Shown: positions 47,117 to 56,939 of the stretch, piece by piece
Layout of the letters: each line of letters opens with the position of its first letter
Position numbering within the stretch: the first letter of the stretch is position 1
From: Paracoccaceae bacterium
GTDB taxonomy: Bacteria > Pseudomonadota > Alphaproteobacteria > Rhodobacterales > Rhodobacteraceae
Direction of reading: 5' to 3'
DNA length: 64,000 nucleotides
NCBI GenBank assembly: GCA_009773375.1
Contig: WRPH01000005.1
Coordinates: 1-64,000, forward strand
The notes under the pieces: model-generated
What the model was told of the DNA's origin: nothing
The model's input: only the letters and a program-made list of their open reading frames with translations
Databases searched by the model: none
Position numbers and translations under genes: made by a program

Positions 47117-47153
47117 TTCAATAAAGAATTTGACGAGTTATCCACAATGACTC
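47115..47153 (+). promoter_or_regulatory. ccrM control region: two GANTC sites and a DnaA box
   Basis: GATTC (47115-47119) and GACTC (47149-47153) are GANTC sites that CcrM itself methylates. A perfect consensus DnaA box TTATCCACA occupies 47138-47146 between them. All lie in the 86-bp gap before ccrM. In Caulobacter, methylation of GANTC sites in the ccrM leader represses the gene; DnaA input here is inferred. Confidence 0.65.
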
Positions 47154-47181
47154 ATTCTCTGCATCAACAAACGGTGAATAA

Positions 47182-48327
<1,146 letters not shown>

Positions 48328-48354
48328 CCCCGGCTGGGGATTCCGACAATCAGT

Positions 48355-48708
48355 TTACGCCTGTGCCGTGGTCCGCCCGCGGCACACCTGCCCCAGCATG
48401 CTTGTCGTGCTGGGGTTTTTTCGCGCTTGCGCCGCCTCGCATTCAGAGATCGCCAGGCCGCCAATCAGATCGGCGCAGCTGTTCACCCCGGCCTTGCGGT
48501 AAATCGCCGCCGACTGATCCTTGATCGTGCCCGCACGGGTGTCGGGCATCCGGGCAATTTCAGCATTCGACATGCCGTTGATCAACAAAAGTGCCTCGGC
48601 GCGTTCCGCCTTGGGTAGCTTGCAGCGGAGCCTGCCATCAGACCAGGCGAATCTTCGCCTTTCCAGATACATATGCCAAGTTGAACCGCTGCAATCTTGC
48701 CGAATCAT
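48355..48708 (-). CDS. LuxR-type HTH protein, short, coupled to alkB
   Basis: The 117-residue frame contains a helix-turn-helix of the LuxR/GerE type (LPKAERAEALLLINGMSNAEIARMPDTRAGTIKDQSAAIYRKAG, residues about 31-74). The usual TxRExEVLxLxAxG start is altered, and there is no receiver or ligand domain. Its ATG overlaps the alkB stop (ATGA), which argues for translation as a coupled gene. It could equally be the remnant of a larger regulator. The ccrM terminator lies within its last codons, on the opposite strand. I infer a DNA-binding role, possibly in alkane response. Confidence 0.5.
   Translation of the reverse strand: MIRQDCSGSTWHMYLERRRFAWSDGRLRCKLPKAERAEALLLINGMSNAEIARMPDTRAGTIKDQSAAIYRKAGVNSCADLIGGLAISECEAAQARKNPSTTSMLGQVCRGRTTAQA
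48391..48421 (+). terminator. Intrinsic terminator of ccrM
   Basis: CCCCAGCA (48391-48398) pairs with TGCTGGGG (48408-48415), extended by a G-T and a C-G pair, and is followed by six T residues. It stops transcription from ccrM, inside the 3' end of the convergent LuxR-type gene. Confidence 0.9.
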
Positions 48709-49859
48709 AAACCCGGCGCGCCCTTTGGCATCGGGTTCAGCGCCTTGTTATAGGCCTGCCAGTCGGTGATGTCGGCATAGTATTGCCGCCGCCACGCCCG
48801 CACGCGCGGGTTCATCAGCCGTTTCCACAGCGGCGGGATCATCGCGGCAATTGCCATCAGCGGATAGCCGCGCGGCAGTTGCGGCGCTTCCGCCTCGGTA
48901 TAGGTTTGCAACAGCGGAAAGCGGCGGTCGGGTTTGTAATGGTGATCCGAATGCCGCTGCAAATTGATCAGCAACCAATTCGAGGCGCGGTGCGAGGCGT
49001 TCCAGCTATGCCTTGGCAGCACATGTTCATAGCGCCCCTCGCCCAGATAGCGCCGGGTCAGCCCGTAATGTTCAACGTAGTTCACCAGCTCCAATTGCCA
49101 GACCGCCACCGCTGCCTGCCACAGGAACAGCGCCAGCCCGACCCAGCCGCCAAGGGTCAGCGCCAGCAGCAGCATCGCCGTCTGCAAGCCCCAATACCGC
49201 CAATAGGGGTTGGAAATATGCAGCGATTTCAAACCCTTGCGCGTCAGCATCGCTGCTTCGGCCCGCCATGCCGATTTGCGGCAGCCAAGCAGAACGCGCG
49301 GAAAAAACCGATGGAAGCCTTCGTTATAGCGCGCCGTCACAGGATCGCGCGGCGTGCCGACATACAAATGATGCACCCGCAGATGTTCGCTGCGGAAATG
49401 GCTGTACAGCACCATCGCCAACAGCAGGTCGCCCAGCGCCCGTTCCCACGCCGGTTTCTGGTGCATCAACTCATGCGCATAGTTGATGCCGATGGTGCCA
49501 GACACCACGCCCATGCCGAAAAACAGCACGATAGCTTCAAGACTGCCCAGATGCGGCGCGTTCGGCACATACCAGATCAGCCAGAACAGCAGCAGCAGTT
49601 GCACCGGCACCCAGATCAGCGTGACCAGCCGATACCAGATCAGCGCCGAGTCTGGCGTGGCCAGATCGGCATTATCCTCATTTCGCCCGGTCAGCGCGTC
49701 GAGCAGCGAGAACATCCCCCAGGAATACAGCGGCAACAGGCACACCACCCAGCCCCCTGCCAGCGCCCCCCAGACGGCCAGCGGCACCATGCCCAGTGAT
49801 AACCAGAACGGCAGGGCGTTCAGCGGGCGTTGCACTTCGGCGCTTGGGATGGTGGTCAT
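48705..49859 (-). CDS. alkB: Alkane 1-monooxygenase
   Basis: The 384-residue integral-membrane di-iron enzyme hydroxylates the terminal carbon of n-alkanes. All histidine boxes are present: HELMH at 129-133, EHLRVHH at 158-164, the AlkB-specific NYVEHYGL at 260-267, and LQRHSDHH at 300-307. Hydrophobic helices precede and separate them. ATG 49859 follows GAGG; the longer frame lacks a start signal. No rubredoxin gene is adjacent, so the electron donor must be encoded elsewhere. A LuxR-type HTH gene is coupled directly downstream. Confidence 0.92.
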   Translation of the reverse strand: MTTIPSAEVQRPLNALPFWLSLGMVPLAVWGALAGGWVVCLLPLYSWGMFSLLDALTGRNEDNADLATPDSALIWYRLVTLIWVPVQLLLLFWLIWYVPNAPHLGSLEAIVLFFGMGVVSGTIGINYAHELMHQKPAWERALGDLLLAMVLYSHFRSEHLRVHHLYVGTPRDPVTARYNEGFHRFFPRVLLGCRKSAWRAEAAMLTRKGLKSLHISNPYWRYWGLQTAMLLLALTLGGWVGLALFLWQAAVAVWQLELVNYVEHYGLTRRYLGEGRYEHVLPRHSWNASHRASNWLLINLQRHSDHHYKPDRRFPLLQTYTEAEAPQLPRGYPLMAIAAMIPPLWKRLMNPRVRAWRRQYYADITDWQAYNKALNPMPKGAPGL

Positions 49860-49902
49860 TTTACCCTCATTTTTCGCCAGTCTACCGCAAAGCCCCCCAG
49901 CC

Positions 49903-50952
49903 TCAACGCGGCGTTTTGACAGCGAAGGCCGGATCAGCTGCGGCAAGGTCATAAGCCTTGCGCATCACAGTCGGCAAATCGGCGGGTTGCAGCGGCATGA
50001 ATTCTCCTCGGTCTGGGTTGGCGGTGGTGTTGGTGGTCAGCACCTGCAAGATTAGGTGGAAATGTGTAAAGGTATGCTTAACTTCGCCCAGATCGCGCCA
50101 ATCGGCCTGAAACGGCGCGGCACCGTCGCGGCCATCCCAGCCAGCAGTGGGAAAGCCCAGCATGCCGCCAAGCAGGCCCTTGGCGGGGCGCTGTTCCAGC
50201 AATATCTGACCGTTGCGCACAGCCAGCCAAACCACGCCGCGCCGCACCGGCTTTTCCGGTTTCGGCAGCTTGCGCGGCAATTCCGCAGCGATTCCCTGCG
50301 CTTGCGCGGCACAAATTCCCAACAACGGGCAAATCCCGCAGGCCGGATTGCGCGGGGTGCAGATCGTTGCCCCCAGATCCATCACCGCCTGCGCATGATC
50401 CCCGGCACGCAACCGCGGCGTCACCTGCCCGGCCAGCCGCACCAGTTCCGGCTTGGCGGTGGGCAAGGGCTGCTGCACCGCGAACAGCCGCGCCATCACC
50501 CGTTCGACATTGCCATCCACCACCACGGCGGGTTCATCATGGCAGATCGCGACCACCGCCGCCGCCGTATATGGCCCCACACCGGGCAAAGCGCGCAGGT
50601 CGTCCGCAGTCCCCGGAAACACCCCGCCATGATCGCGCACCACCGCCCGCGCACAGGCCAGCAGGTTTCGGGCGCGGGCGTAATAACCAAGCCCGGCCCA
50701 TTCCGCCATCACCGCCGCATCGTCAGCCGCGGCAAGGTCCACCACGGTCGGCCAGCGCACGATGAAGCGTTCGAAATACGCCTTTACCGCCGCCACAGTG
50801 GTTTGCTGCAACATCACCTCCGACATCCAGACCCGGTAGGGATCGGCCCGCTGCCCCGCCGCCCTTGCCGCAGGGCCGACCCGCCACGGCATCACCCGCG
50901 CTGACGCGTCATACCATGCCAACAACTGCTCGCTCACCGCTGCGTCACGCAA
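49903..50952 (-). CDS. mutY: A/G-specific adenine glycosylase
   Basis: The 349-residue DNA repair enzyme removes adenine mispaired with 8-oxoguanine. It has the HhH-GPD fold (SEVMLQQTTVAAVKAYFERF, LPGVGPYTAAAV with the hairpin, VVDGNVERVMARLF with the catalytic Asp) and a [4Fe-4S] cluster loop, C-x6-C-x2-C-x5-C in CTPRNPACGICPLLGIC. The C-terminal Nudix-like recognition domain (HTFTHFHLILQV) is also present. It is divergent from the DUF721 gene. Confidence 0.95.
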   Translation of the reverse strand: MRDAAVSEQLLAWYDASARVMPWRVGPAARAAGQRADPYRVWMSEVMLQQTTVAAVKAYFERFIVRWPTVVDLAAADDAAVMAEWAGLGYYARARNLLACARAVVRDHGGVFPGTADDLRALPGVGPYTAAAVVAICHDEPAVVVDGNVERVMARLFAVQQPLPTAKPELVRLAGQVTPRLRAGDHAQAVMDLGATICTPRNPACGICPLLGICAAQAQGIAAELPRKLPKPEKPVRRGVVWLAVRNGQILLEQRPAKGLLGGMLGFPTAGWDGRDGAAPFQADWRDLGEVKHTFTHFHLILQVLTTNTTANPDRGEFMPLQPADLPTVMRKAYDLAAADPAFAVKTPR

Positions 50953-50968
50953 TCTTTATCCCCTTAAC

Positions 50969-50987
50969 CCTGCCAAGCCTTGGCAGG
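50969..50987. promoter_or_regulatory. Inverted repeat between mutY and the DUF721 gene
   Basis: CCTGCCAA and TTGGCAGG form an 8-bp inverted repeat with a 3-base centre in the 81-bp divergent gap. It could be an operator or a leader hairpin; no regulator can be assigned. Confidence 0.35.
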
Positions 50988-51033
50988 CCCCTCGCTTCGC
51001 AGATACAATAGCGTCAACCCCGGATAGGACCAG

Positions 51034-51567
51034 ATGGCCCGCACACCCAGCCCACTTCCTTCAGCCGCCCGCCGTGTTCGCGGCTTTGAGGCCACCTCTG
51101 GCCTGCTGAAGGATCAAATCCGCAAGGTCGGTGAATCGCGCGGCTTTGCGGTGGCGCGGTTGCTGACGCATTGGCCCGAAATCGCCGGCGAGGAAATGGC
51201 CCGGATCACAAGGCCGGTGAAGGTCGGTTACGGGCGCGAAGGCATGGGGGCTAGCCTGACGCTGCTGACCACCGGGTCGATGGCACCGATGGTGGAAATG
51301 CAGAAGGAAAAGCTGCGCGAGCGGGTGAATGCCGTCTATGGCTACGCCGCAATTTCGCGCATCCTGCTGACCCAGACCGCCGCCACCGGCTTTGCCGAAG
51401 GTCAGGCCGCGTTCAGCACGAAACCCAAAGCCGCGCCGGTGCCGGACCCGCAGGTGCAGGCCGAAGCTGCCCGCACCGCTGCGCCGATCCACGACGAAGG
51501 GCTGCGCATGGCCCTTGAAGCTCTTGCACAAAACATCTTAACTCGCCGGAAATCCAAGGAAGGCTGA
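51034..51567 (+). CDS. DUF721/DciA-like protein
   Basis: The 177-residue protein contains an N-terminal DUF721 domain (HWPEIAGEEMARITRPVKVGYGREG with the conserved Trp-Pro, residues about 45-70; LTLLTTGSMAPMVEMQKEKLRERVNAVYGY). DUF721 defines DciA, the ancestral loader of the replicative helicase DnaB in bacteria without DnaC/DnaI. The C-terminal part, after about residue 115, is Ala/Pro-rich and probably flexible. Whether this protein is the functional DciA here is inferred. Its stop overlaps the next start as TGATG. Confidence 0.78.
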   Translation: MARTPSPLPSAARRVRGFEATSGLLKDQIRKVGESRGFAVARLLTHWPEIAGEEMARITRPVKVGYGREGMGASLTLLTTGSMAPMVEMQKEKLRERVNAVYGYAAISRILLTQTAATGFAEGQAAFSTKPKAAPVPDPQVQAEAARTAAPIHDEGLRMALEALAQNILTRRKSKEG

Positions 51568-52211
51568 TGCCCATGGCACTGAAACTGACCACCGCAACGC
51601 TGGCCCTGATCGCGGGCTTCGGCCTGTTTGCCGCCAATGCGCAAACCACCACCGAAACCCCCGCCACCACCGAAGCGGCTGCGGTGCAAATTCAGGATTA
51701 CGGCATCGGCGCGCTGGATGCCAAGGTGCAGATCGTCGAATATGCGTCGTTCACCTGCCCGCATTGCGCCAATTTCCATGCCGATGTGTATCCGAAACTG
51801 AAGGCCGACTATATCGACACCGGCAAGGTCCGGCTGGAGTATCACGAGGTTTACTTCGACCGGTATGGCCTCTGGGCCGGGATGATCGCCCGCTGCGGCG
51901 GCGAGATGCGCTATATCGGCATCACCGATATGCTTTACGATACCCAGTCTGAATGGGCCGCCTCGGACGATCCCAAGGTGGTGGTGGAAAACCTGAAGAA
52001 GATCGGTCGCACCGCAGGCATGGACGATGCCAGCATGGATGCCTGCCTGAAAGATGAAGCCACCGCCAACGCTCTGGTGGCGCATTTTGAAGAAAACTTC
52101 ACCAAAGACGGCATCGAAGGCACGCCGACCTTCCTGATCAACGGCGAAAAGCACGCCAACATGACCTATGAAGACCTGAAGGCGATCATCGACGCAGAGC
52201 TGGCGAAGTAA
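51567..52211 (+). CDS. DsbA family thiol:disulfide oxidoreductase
   Basis: The 214-residue periplasmic protein has a signal peptide (residues 1-26, ending FAANAQ) and a thioredoxin fold with the active site CPHC at residues 64-67 (EYASFTCPHCANFH), plus the cis-Pro loop GIEGTPTFLING. It resembles single-domain DsbA/DsbG-like proteins of alphaproteobacteria that form or isomerise disulfides in exported proteins. ATG 51567 overlaps the upstream stop (TGATG); ATG 51573 is an alternative. Coupling to a DciA-like gene is common in this lineage and may not be functional. Confidence 0.9.
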   Translation: MPMALKLTTATLALIAGFGLFAANAQTTTETPATTEAAAVQIQDYGIGALDAKVQIVEYASFTCPHCANFHADVYPKLKADYIDTGKVRLEYHEVYFDRYGLWAGMIARCGGEMRYIGITDMLYDTQSEWAASDDPKVVVENLKKIGRTAGMDDASMDACLKDEATANALVAHFEENFTKDGIEGTPTFLINGEKHANMTYEDLKAIIDAELAK

Positions 52212-52212
52212 C

Positions 52213-53343
52213 ATGACCACACCTCTGGCTGGCGTAAAAGTCATTGAACTGGCACGGATTCTGGCTGGCCCCTGGGCGGGCCAGACTCTGGCTGATCTGG
52301 GCGCGGATGTGATCAAGGTGGAAGCGCCCGAGGGCGACGATACCCGCCGCTGGGGGCCTCCGTTCATCACCCGCGATGGCGATAAATCTGCCGCCTATTT
52401 CTACGCCACCAACCGCGGCAAGCGCAGCATCACCTGCGATTTCCGCACGCCGGAGGGGCAGGAAATGGTGCGCAAGCTGGTCGCCGATGCTGATGTGCTG
52501 ATCGAAAACTTCAAGGTCGGCGGGTTGGCGAAATACGGGCTGGATTACGAAAGCCTGCGCAAGGTGAACCCGCGTCTGGTCTATTGTTCCGTCACAGGCT
52601 TTGGCCAGACCGGCCCCTACGCCCACCGCGCTGGCTATGATTTCATCATTCAGGGCATGGCCGGGTTGATGTCTGTCACCGGCGAACCCGATGGCCAGCC
52701 GCAAAAGGTTGGCGTCGCGGTCACTGACGTCTTCACCGGCGTCTATTCGGCCACTGCCATTCTGGCAGCCCTTTTGCAGCGCGGCCGCACCGGCGAGGGC
52801 CAGCATATCGACATGTCGCTGCTGGATGTTGCCACCTCGATCATGGCGAACCAGTCGATGAACTATCTGGTGTCGGGCAAACCACCCGGCATGATGGGCA
52901 ACGCCCACCCCAACCTTGCGCCCTATGCGGTGTTCGATTGTGCCGATGGCTGGATCATTCTGGCCACCGGAAATGACGCGCAATACCGCCGCCTGTGCGG
53001 GATTCTGCACCTGTCCGATATGGCCGAGGCCGCCGAATACCTGACCAACGCCGACCGCATCGCCAACCGCGTGGCCCTGACCGCCCGCATCACCGCCGCC
53101 ACCAAAACCTGGTCAAAGGCCGATCTTCTGGCGGCATGCGAGGCCGAAGGCGTGCCGGCTGGCCCGATCAACAGCCTGGATGAGGTTTTCACCGACCCGC
53201 AAGTGCTGGCCCGCCAGATGCAAATCGCCCCCGAAGGCCTGCCCGGCGTGCGATCACCCATGACCTTTTCCGGCGCGGAATTGTCGCTGGACCGCCCCGC
53301 GCCGAAACTGGGCGAACATCAGGCCGAGGTGTTGGGGGGCTGA
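52213..53343 (+). CDS. CaiB/BaiF (family III) CoA-transferase
   Basis: The 376-residue enzyme moves CoA between carboxylic acids. Family III features are the N-terminal LAGVKVIELARILAGPWAGQTLADLGADVIKVE, ATNRGKRSITCDFRTPEG, the catalytic Asp in VAVTDVFTGVYSATAIL and GEGQHIDMSLLD. The substrate pair cannot be told from sequence; relatives act on carnitine, formate-oxalate, succinate and methyl-branched acids. It begins immediately after the DsbA-like gene and converges on kdgK. Confidence 0.9.
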   Translation: MTTPLAGVKVIELARILAGPWAGQTLADLGADVIKVEAPEGDDTRRWGPPFITRDGDKSAAYFYATNRGKRSITCDFRTPEGQEMVRKLVADADVLIENFKVGGLAKYGLDYESLRKVNPRLVYCSVTGFGQTGPYAHRAGYDFIIQGMAGLMSVTGEPDGQPQKVGVAVTDVFTGVYSATAILAALLQRGRTGEGQHIDMSLLDVATSIMANQSMNYLVSGKPPGMMGNAHPNLAPYAVFDCADGWIILATGNDAQYRRLCGILHLSDMAEAAEYLTNADRIANRVALTARITAATKTWSKADLLAACEAEGVPAGPINSLDEVFTDPQVLARQMQIAPEGLPGVRSPMTFSGAELSLDRPAPKLGEHQAEVLGG

Positions 53344-53364
53344 CGCAGGACAGGGCGCAACCGG

Positions 53365-54258
53365 CTACTTCACCGCCACCAAAGCCCCCGGCTTGCGGAT
53401 GACCTGACCGGCAAGGGCTGCGCCCTGGTCCAGACAATCATGCATATTGCAGCCCTGCAAAAGCGCCGCCAGAAAGCCTGCGTTGAAACTGTCCCCTGCC
53501 GCCGTGCTATCAACCGCGCGCTGTTGCAGCGGCACAAACCGATGCGCCTCACCGTCCCAGGCCCGGATCGCCCCGGCGCCATTCTTCACCACCACCATCG
53601 GCACGCCCATGCCGCGATAGCGCGCGATAGTGGCCTCCGAGGTCGGGTCGCCCGCAATCAGGGTTTCTTCGTCGAACGAGGGCAACACGATATCGGCGCG
53701 TCGGGCTGCGGCCTCGATCCAGTGCCGCATTGTCGGACGGTTCTGCCACAGCCGTTCCCGCATGTTGGGATCAAACGCCACCCGCGCCCCGCGCGCCCGC
53801 GCTTCTGAAATGCTTTGAATCAGCTGTTCCCGCCGGTCTTCTGTCAGAATTGCCAGCGTGATGCCGGAATAGACCACCAGCGCCGCCCCGGCCAAACCCT
53901 GCGCCAGCATCGCCGGATCATCCGCCAGATGCCGTGCAGCCGACTTGTCACGCCAATAGGTAAAGCTGCGCTCGCCATGCTCCAGCGTGATCAGATACAT
54001 CCCCACCGTCGCATCGCTGCGGCGCGCGACATGCGCCACGCCGATCCCCGATTGCCGCATGAAGCCCAGCATCTGATCTGAAATCGCATCCTGTCCGACC
54101 GCCGACAGGTAATCAATCTGCCACGTCTCTGGCAGCTTTTGGCGCAGATACCAGGCGGTGTTGAAGCTGTCGCCAGCAAAACCTCGCCGCAGCAGGTCTG
54201 CGCCTGCGGGTGAAAGCTCGACCATACATTCCCCGACCGCGACGATCCGCCCTGCCAT
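53365..54258 (-). CDS. kdgK: 2-dehydro-3-deoxygluconokinase (PfkB family)
   Basis: The 297-residue sugar kinase has the N-terminal GECMVELSPAG of KDG kinases, a substrate-binding FAGDSFNTAWYL segment, and the PfkB signature 2 region DSTAAGDSFNAGFLAALL with the catalytic Asp of the GDSFNAG motif. It phosphorylates 2-keto-3-deoxygluconate to KDPG, linking sugar-acid breakdown to the Entner-Doudoroff pathway. ATG 54258 follows GGGCGG; the upstream methionines lack a signal. No KDPG aldolase gene is adjacent. Confidence 0.88.
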   Translation of the reverse strand: MAGRIVAVGECMVELSPAGADLLRRGFAGDSFNTAWYLRQKLPETWQIDYLSAVGQDAISDQMLGFMRQSGIGVAHVARRSDATVGMYLITLEHGERSFTYWRDKSAARHLADDPAMLAQGLAGAALVVYSGITLAILTEDRREQLIQSISEARARGARVAFDPNMRERLWQNRPTMRHWIEAAARRADIVLPSFDEETLIAGDPTSEATIARYRGMGVPMVVVKNGAGAIRAWDGEAHRFVPLQQRAVDSTAAGDSFNAGFLAALLQGCNMHDCLDQGAALAGQVIRKPGALVAVK

Positions 54259-54386
54259 GTTCCGCCCGTGATTGCCTTGACTGCCGCCAAGCATGGGCCG
54301 CCATTGCGTTGGCTGCAAGTGCGCATAGCCTTGACCCGGCGCGCACAGGCGTTACCCTGTGCGGCGGTGCAGCATAGGAATTTCAG

Positions 54387-54632
54387 ATGACCCAGCGTCT
54401 TCATCTTGTCTTTGGCGGCGAGTTGGTCAGCCCGCAAAAGAACGTCTTCAAGGACGTCAGCGATATCCACATCGTCGGCATGTTTCCTGATTATGCCTCG
54501 GCCTTTTCGGCGTGGAAGGCGGAAGCGCAGCGCACCGTGGACAATGCGCACATGCGCTATTTCATCGCGCATATTCACCGCCTGCGCGAAGAAGGTCAGG
54601 CCGGATCGCTGACCGAGGAGATGGGCGCGTAA
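54387..54632 (+). CDS. DUF4170 family protein
   Basis: The 81-residue cytosolic protein matches DUF4170 by its whole-length pattern: LHLVFGGELVSP near the start, IVGMFPDYASAFSAWKAEAQRTVDNAHMRYFIAHIHRL in the middle and an acidic end. The family is small and restricted mostly to alphaproteobacteria, and no activity is known. It has an AGGAA site and lies 13 bp upstream of waaA, so it travels with lipid A/core genes; a link to lipopolysaccharide synthesis is only positional. Confidence 0.82.
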   Translation: MTQRLHLVFGGELVSPQKNVFKDVSDIHIVGMFPDYASAFSAWKAEAQRTVDNAHMRYFIAHIHRLREEGQAGSLTEEMGA

Positions 54633-54645
54633 GCGACCGTTGTTG

Positions 54646-55836
54646 ATGGCACTTTCGATTGGCCGCACGCTTTACAATCTGACCGGACGGCGCGAGCCGG
54701 GGCCAGAGGCGGTACGTCTGGCGCGGCCCTCGGGCGAGCTGATCTGGCTGCACGCCCCCGAAGCCGCCTGCGCGCGCGGGCTTTTGCAGCTGGCGCAGCG
54801 GCTGATCGACGCCTTGGGGGTCAACGTGTTGTTGACTTGTCCCGATGATCTGCCGGTCGGGCGCGGCATGATCCGTCAGCCTCCTCCGGCAGACACTGCC
54901 GCCGAGGTGAAATCCTTCCTGTCGCATTGGCAACCGCAGGTGGCGATTCTGGCCGAGGGCGAGGTGCGCCCTGCCCTGCTGCTGGAAGCAGAACAGCGCC
55001 GGGTGCCGGTGCTGATGGTCGATGCCCGCGCGCCCTACCTGCTGAAGGCCCGGGACGGGTGGTATCCGGGCTTGCTGCGCGCCAGCCTGCAATCGGTACG
55101 GCAAGTGATGGCGGTGGATGAGGCTGCCGCGCGGGCGTTTCGCAAGGCCGGCGCGGGCGAAGTGGCGGTGGCGGGCCGGATGGAGGAACCCAGCGCGGCG
55201 CTGCCCTATCACGAACCCGAACGGGCAGCTTTGGCGGCGATCATGGCGACGCGCCCGGTCTGGCTGGCGGCGGATGTGCCTGCGTCGGAAGAAGCTGCGG
55301 TGATTGCGGCGCATCGGTCTGCTTTGCGTCTGGCGCATCGGCTGTTGCTGATCCTGGTGCCGCAGGACCCGTCGCGTGGCGACGCGTTGGCGCGGCAAAT
55401 CGAGGCGGCGGAAGGCTGGGCTGTGGCGCAGCGCGGTCTTGAACAGGAGCCGGACACCGAGACAGAAGTATACATCCCGGATTCCAACGCAGAATATGGG
55501 CTGTGGTATCGGCTTGCCCCCGTCACCTACATGGGCGGCAGTTTGCTGGGCGAGGGTTGCGCGCGCAATCCGATGGAACCTGCGGCGTTGGGGTCTGCAA
55601 TCATCTACGGGCCAAGGCCGGGCAGTTATGGCGTGGTGTTTGGCAGGCTGGGGGCGGCGCAGGCGGCGCGGGCGGTTGGGTCGGCTTCTGATCTGGGCGA
55701 GGCGCTCAGCGATTTGCTGGCCCCGGATCGCGTCGCACGGCTGGCGCAGGCGGCTTGGGGGCTGGCCTCGGACGGGGTGGAGGTGACGGATCGGGTGATC
55801 GAGCTGGCGCGGCGTATTCTCGATGGGGAAAGCTGA
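54646..55836 (+). CDS. waaA: 3-deoxy-D-manno-octulosonic acid transferase
   Basis: The 396-residue glycosyltransferase (GT-B fold, family GT30) adds Kdo to lipid A at the inner membrane. The N-terminal half has [10 protein letters not shown] and the family's [13 protein letters not shown] (usual WPN.. variant) with VDARAP. The C-terminal nucleotide-sugar half has [41 protein letters not shown] near residues 280-320. ATG 54646 is chosen over an in-frame TTG two codons upstream. The stop overlaps lpxK (TGATG), forming a lipid A operon. Confidence 0.9.
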   Translation: MALSIGRTLYNLTGRREPGPEAVRLARPSGELIWLHAPEAACARGLLQLAQRLIDALGVNVLLTCPDDLPVGRGMIRQPPPADTAAEVKSFLSHWQPQVAILAEGEVRPALLLEAEQRRVPVLMVDARAPYLLKARDGWYPGLLRASLQSVRQVMAVDEAAARAFRKAGAGEVAVAGRMEEPSAALPYHEPERAALAAIMATRPVWLAADVPASEEAAVIAAHRSALRLAHRLLLILVPQDPSRGDALARQIEAAEGWAVAQRGLEQEPDTETEVYIPDSNAEYGLWYRLAPVTYMGGSLLGEGCARNPMEPAALGSAIIYGPRPGSYGVVFGRLGAAQAARAVGSASDLGEALSDLLAPDRVARLAQAAWGLASDGVEVTDRVIELARRILDGES

Positions 55837-56819
55837 TGCGGCCGCCGGGATTTTGGCGCAACCCGCCCGACGCGCCGGGCTTGTGGGCGCGGGTGCTGGC
55901 GCCGCTCGGTTGGGCCTATGCGGCGGCGACGGCGCGACGGGTGGCCGGGCCGGGGTATAAGGCTGCGGTGCCGGTGATCTGCGTCGGCAATCTGAATGCG
56001 GGCGGCACGGGGAAGACTCCGACCGCGATTGCGCTGATCGAACGGCTGCTGGTGCGGGGCGTGGCGGTGCAGGTGGTGACGCGCGGGCATGGCGGCAGTT
56101 TGGCCGGGCCGGTGCGGGTTGATCCGCTGCGGCACCGGGCGGATCAGGTGGGGGACGAGCCGCTGTTGCTGGCCGCCTTCGCGCCGGTCTGGGTGGCGAA
56201 GGATCGCGCGGCGGGGGTGCGGGCGGCAGAGGCGGCGGGGGCGCGGGTGATCGTGCTGGACGACGGCTTTCAGAACCCGTCGGTGGTGAAAGATCTGTCG
56301 ATCATCGTGGTGGATGCCGAGGTGGGCTTTGGTAACGGCCGCTGCCTGCCTGCGGGACCGCTGCGTGAGCCGGTCGCGGTGGGGCTGGCGCGGGCTGATC
56401 TGGTGCTGGCGATCGGGCCGCAGGCGGCGCAGGCGGGGTTTGCGGCGCGCTGGCCGGTCGGCTTGCCGGTGCTGACCGGGGCGCTGGAAGTGCTGGCGAT
56501 GGGGATGGGCTGGCAGGGCGAGCGGGTGCTGGCCTTTGCCGGCATCGGTCGGCCCGAGAAGTTTTTCGCCACCCTGCGCGCCGAGGGGGCCGAGGTGGTG
56601 CGGGGTGAGGCTTTGGATGATCACCAGCCGCTGACCCCGGCTTTGCTGACCCGGCTGGAGTTGGAGGCCTTCGCAAAGGGGGCGCAACTGGTGACGACGG
56701 AAAAAGATGCGGTGCGCCTGCCTGCCGCGTTCCGGTCGCGGGTGCTGACCCTGCCGGTGCGGCTGCGGATCAGCGATTGGGGCCCGCTGGATCAGGCGCT
56801 GGACAGGCTGGGCATTTGA
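55836..56819 (+). CDS. lpxK: Tetraacyldisaccharide 4'-kinase
   Basis: The 327-residue membrane-associated kinase phosphorylates the 4' position of the lipid A precursor. It has the LpxK P-loop [12 protein letters not shown] at residues 51-62, [17 protein letters not shown], the Asp-Asp-Gly in [13 protein letters not shown], and [11 protein letters not shown] near the C-terminus. An N-terminal hydrophobic region ([16 protein letters not shown]) anchors it to the inner membrane. It is coupled to waaA, and a long palindrome overlaps its stop codon. Confidence 0.94.
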   Translation: MRPPGFWRNPPDAPGLWARVLAPLGWAYAAATARRVAGPGYKAAVPVICVGNLNAGGTGKTPTAIALIERLLVRGVAVQVVTRGHGGSLAGPVRVDPLRHRADQVGDEPLLLAAFAPVWVAKDRAAGVRAAEAAGARVIVLDDGFQNPSVVKDLSIIVVDAEVGFGNGRCLPAGPLREPVAVGLARADLVLAIGPQAAQAGFAARWPVGLPVLTGALEVLAMGMGWQGERVLAFAGIGRPEKFFATLRAEGAEVVRGEALDDHQPLTPALLTRLELEAFAKGAQLVTTEKDAVRLPAAFRSRVLTLPVRLRISDWGPLDQALDRLGI

Positions 56820-56847
56820 GTGTCCACGTGTGGACACTCAAATGCCC
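56810..56847 (+). repeat. Long palindrome overlapping the lpxK stop (copy 2)
   Basis: Two perfect 18-bp arms (56810-56827 and 56830-56847) are separated by GT. The TGA of lpxK (56817-56819) lies in the left arm. The core TGTCCACGTGTGGACA at 56821-56836 is identical, in gene orientation, to the element following the stop codon of hbd near 12310. A 36-bp stem would be a strong transcript-end structure, though no T run follows. Confidence 0.8.
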
Positions 56848-56939
56848 ATGTAATTTCAGATAGTTACACGGTGGTCTTTACCGAATGTTAACCTGAGCGC
56901 TGCGGCGCGAGTCCGCGCGCCACGCGACCGCAACCCGCT

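Noticed and set aside
56821-56836. Palindrome as a ParB parS site
   Set aside because: It has the right length and a CACGTG core, but differs from the parS consensus at several arm positions and sits at transcript ends far from any parAB genes.
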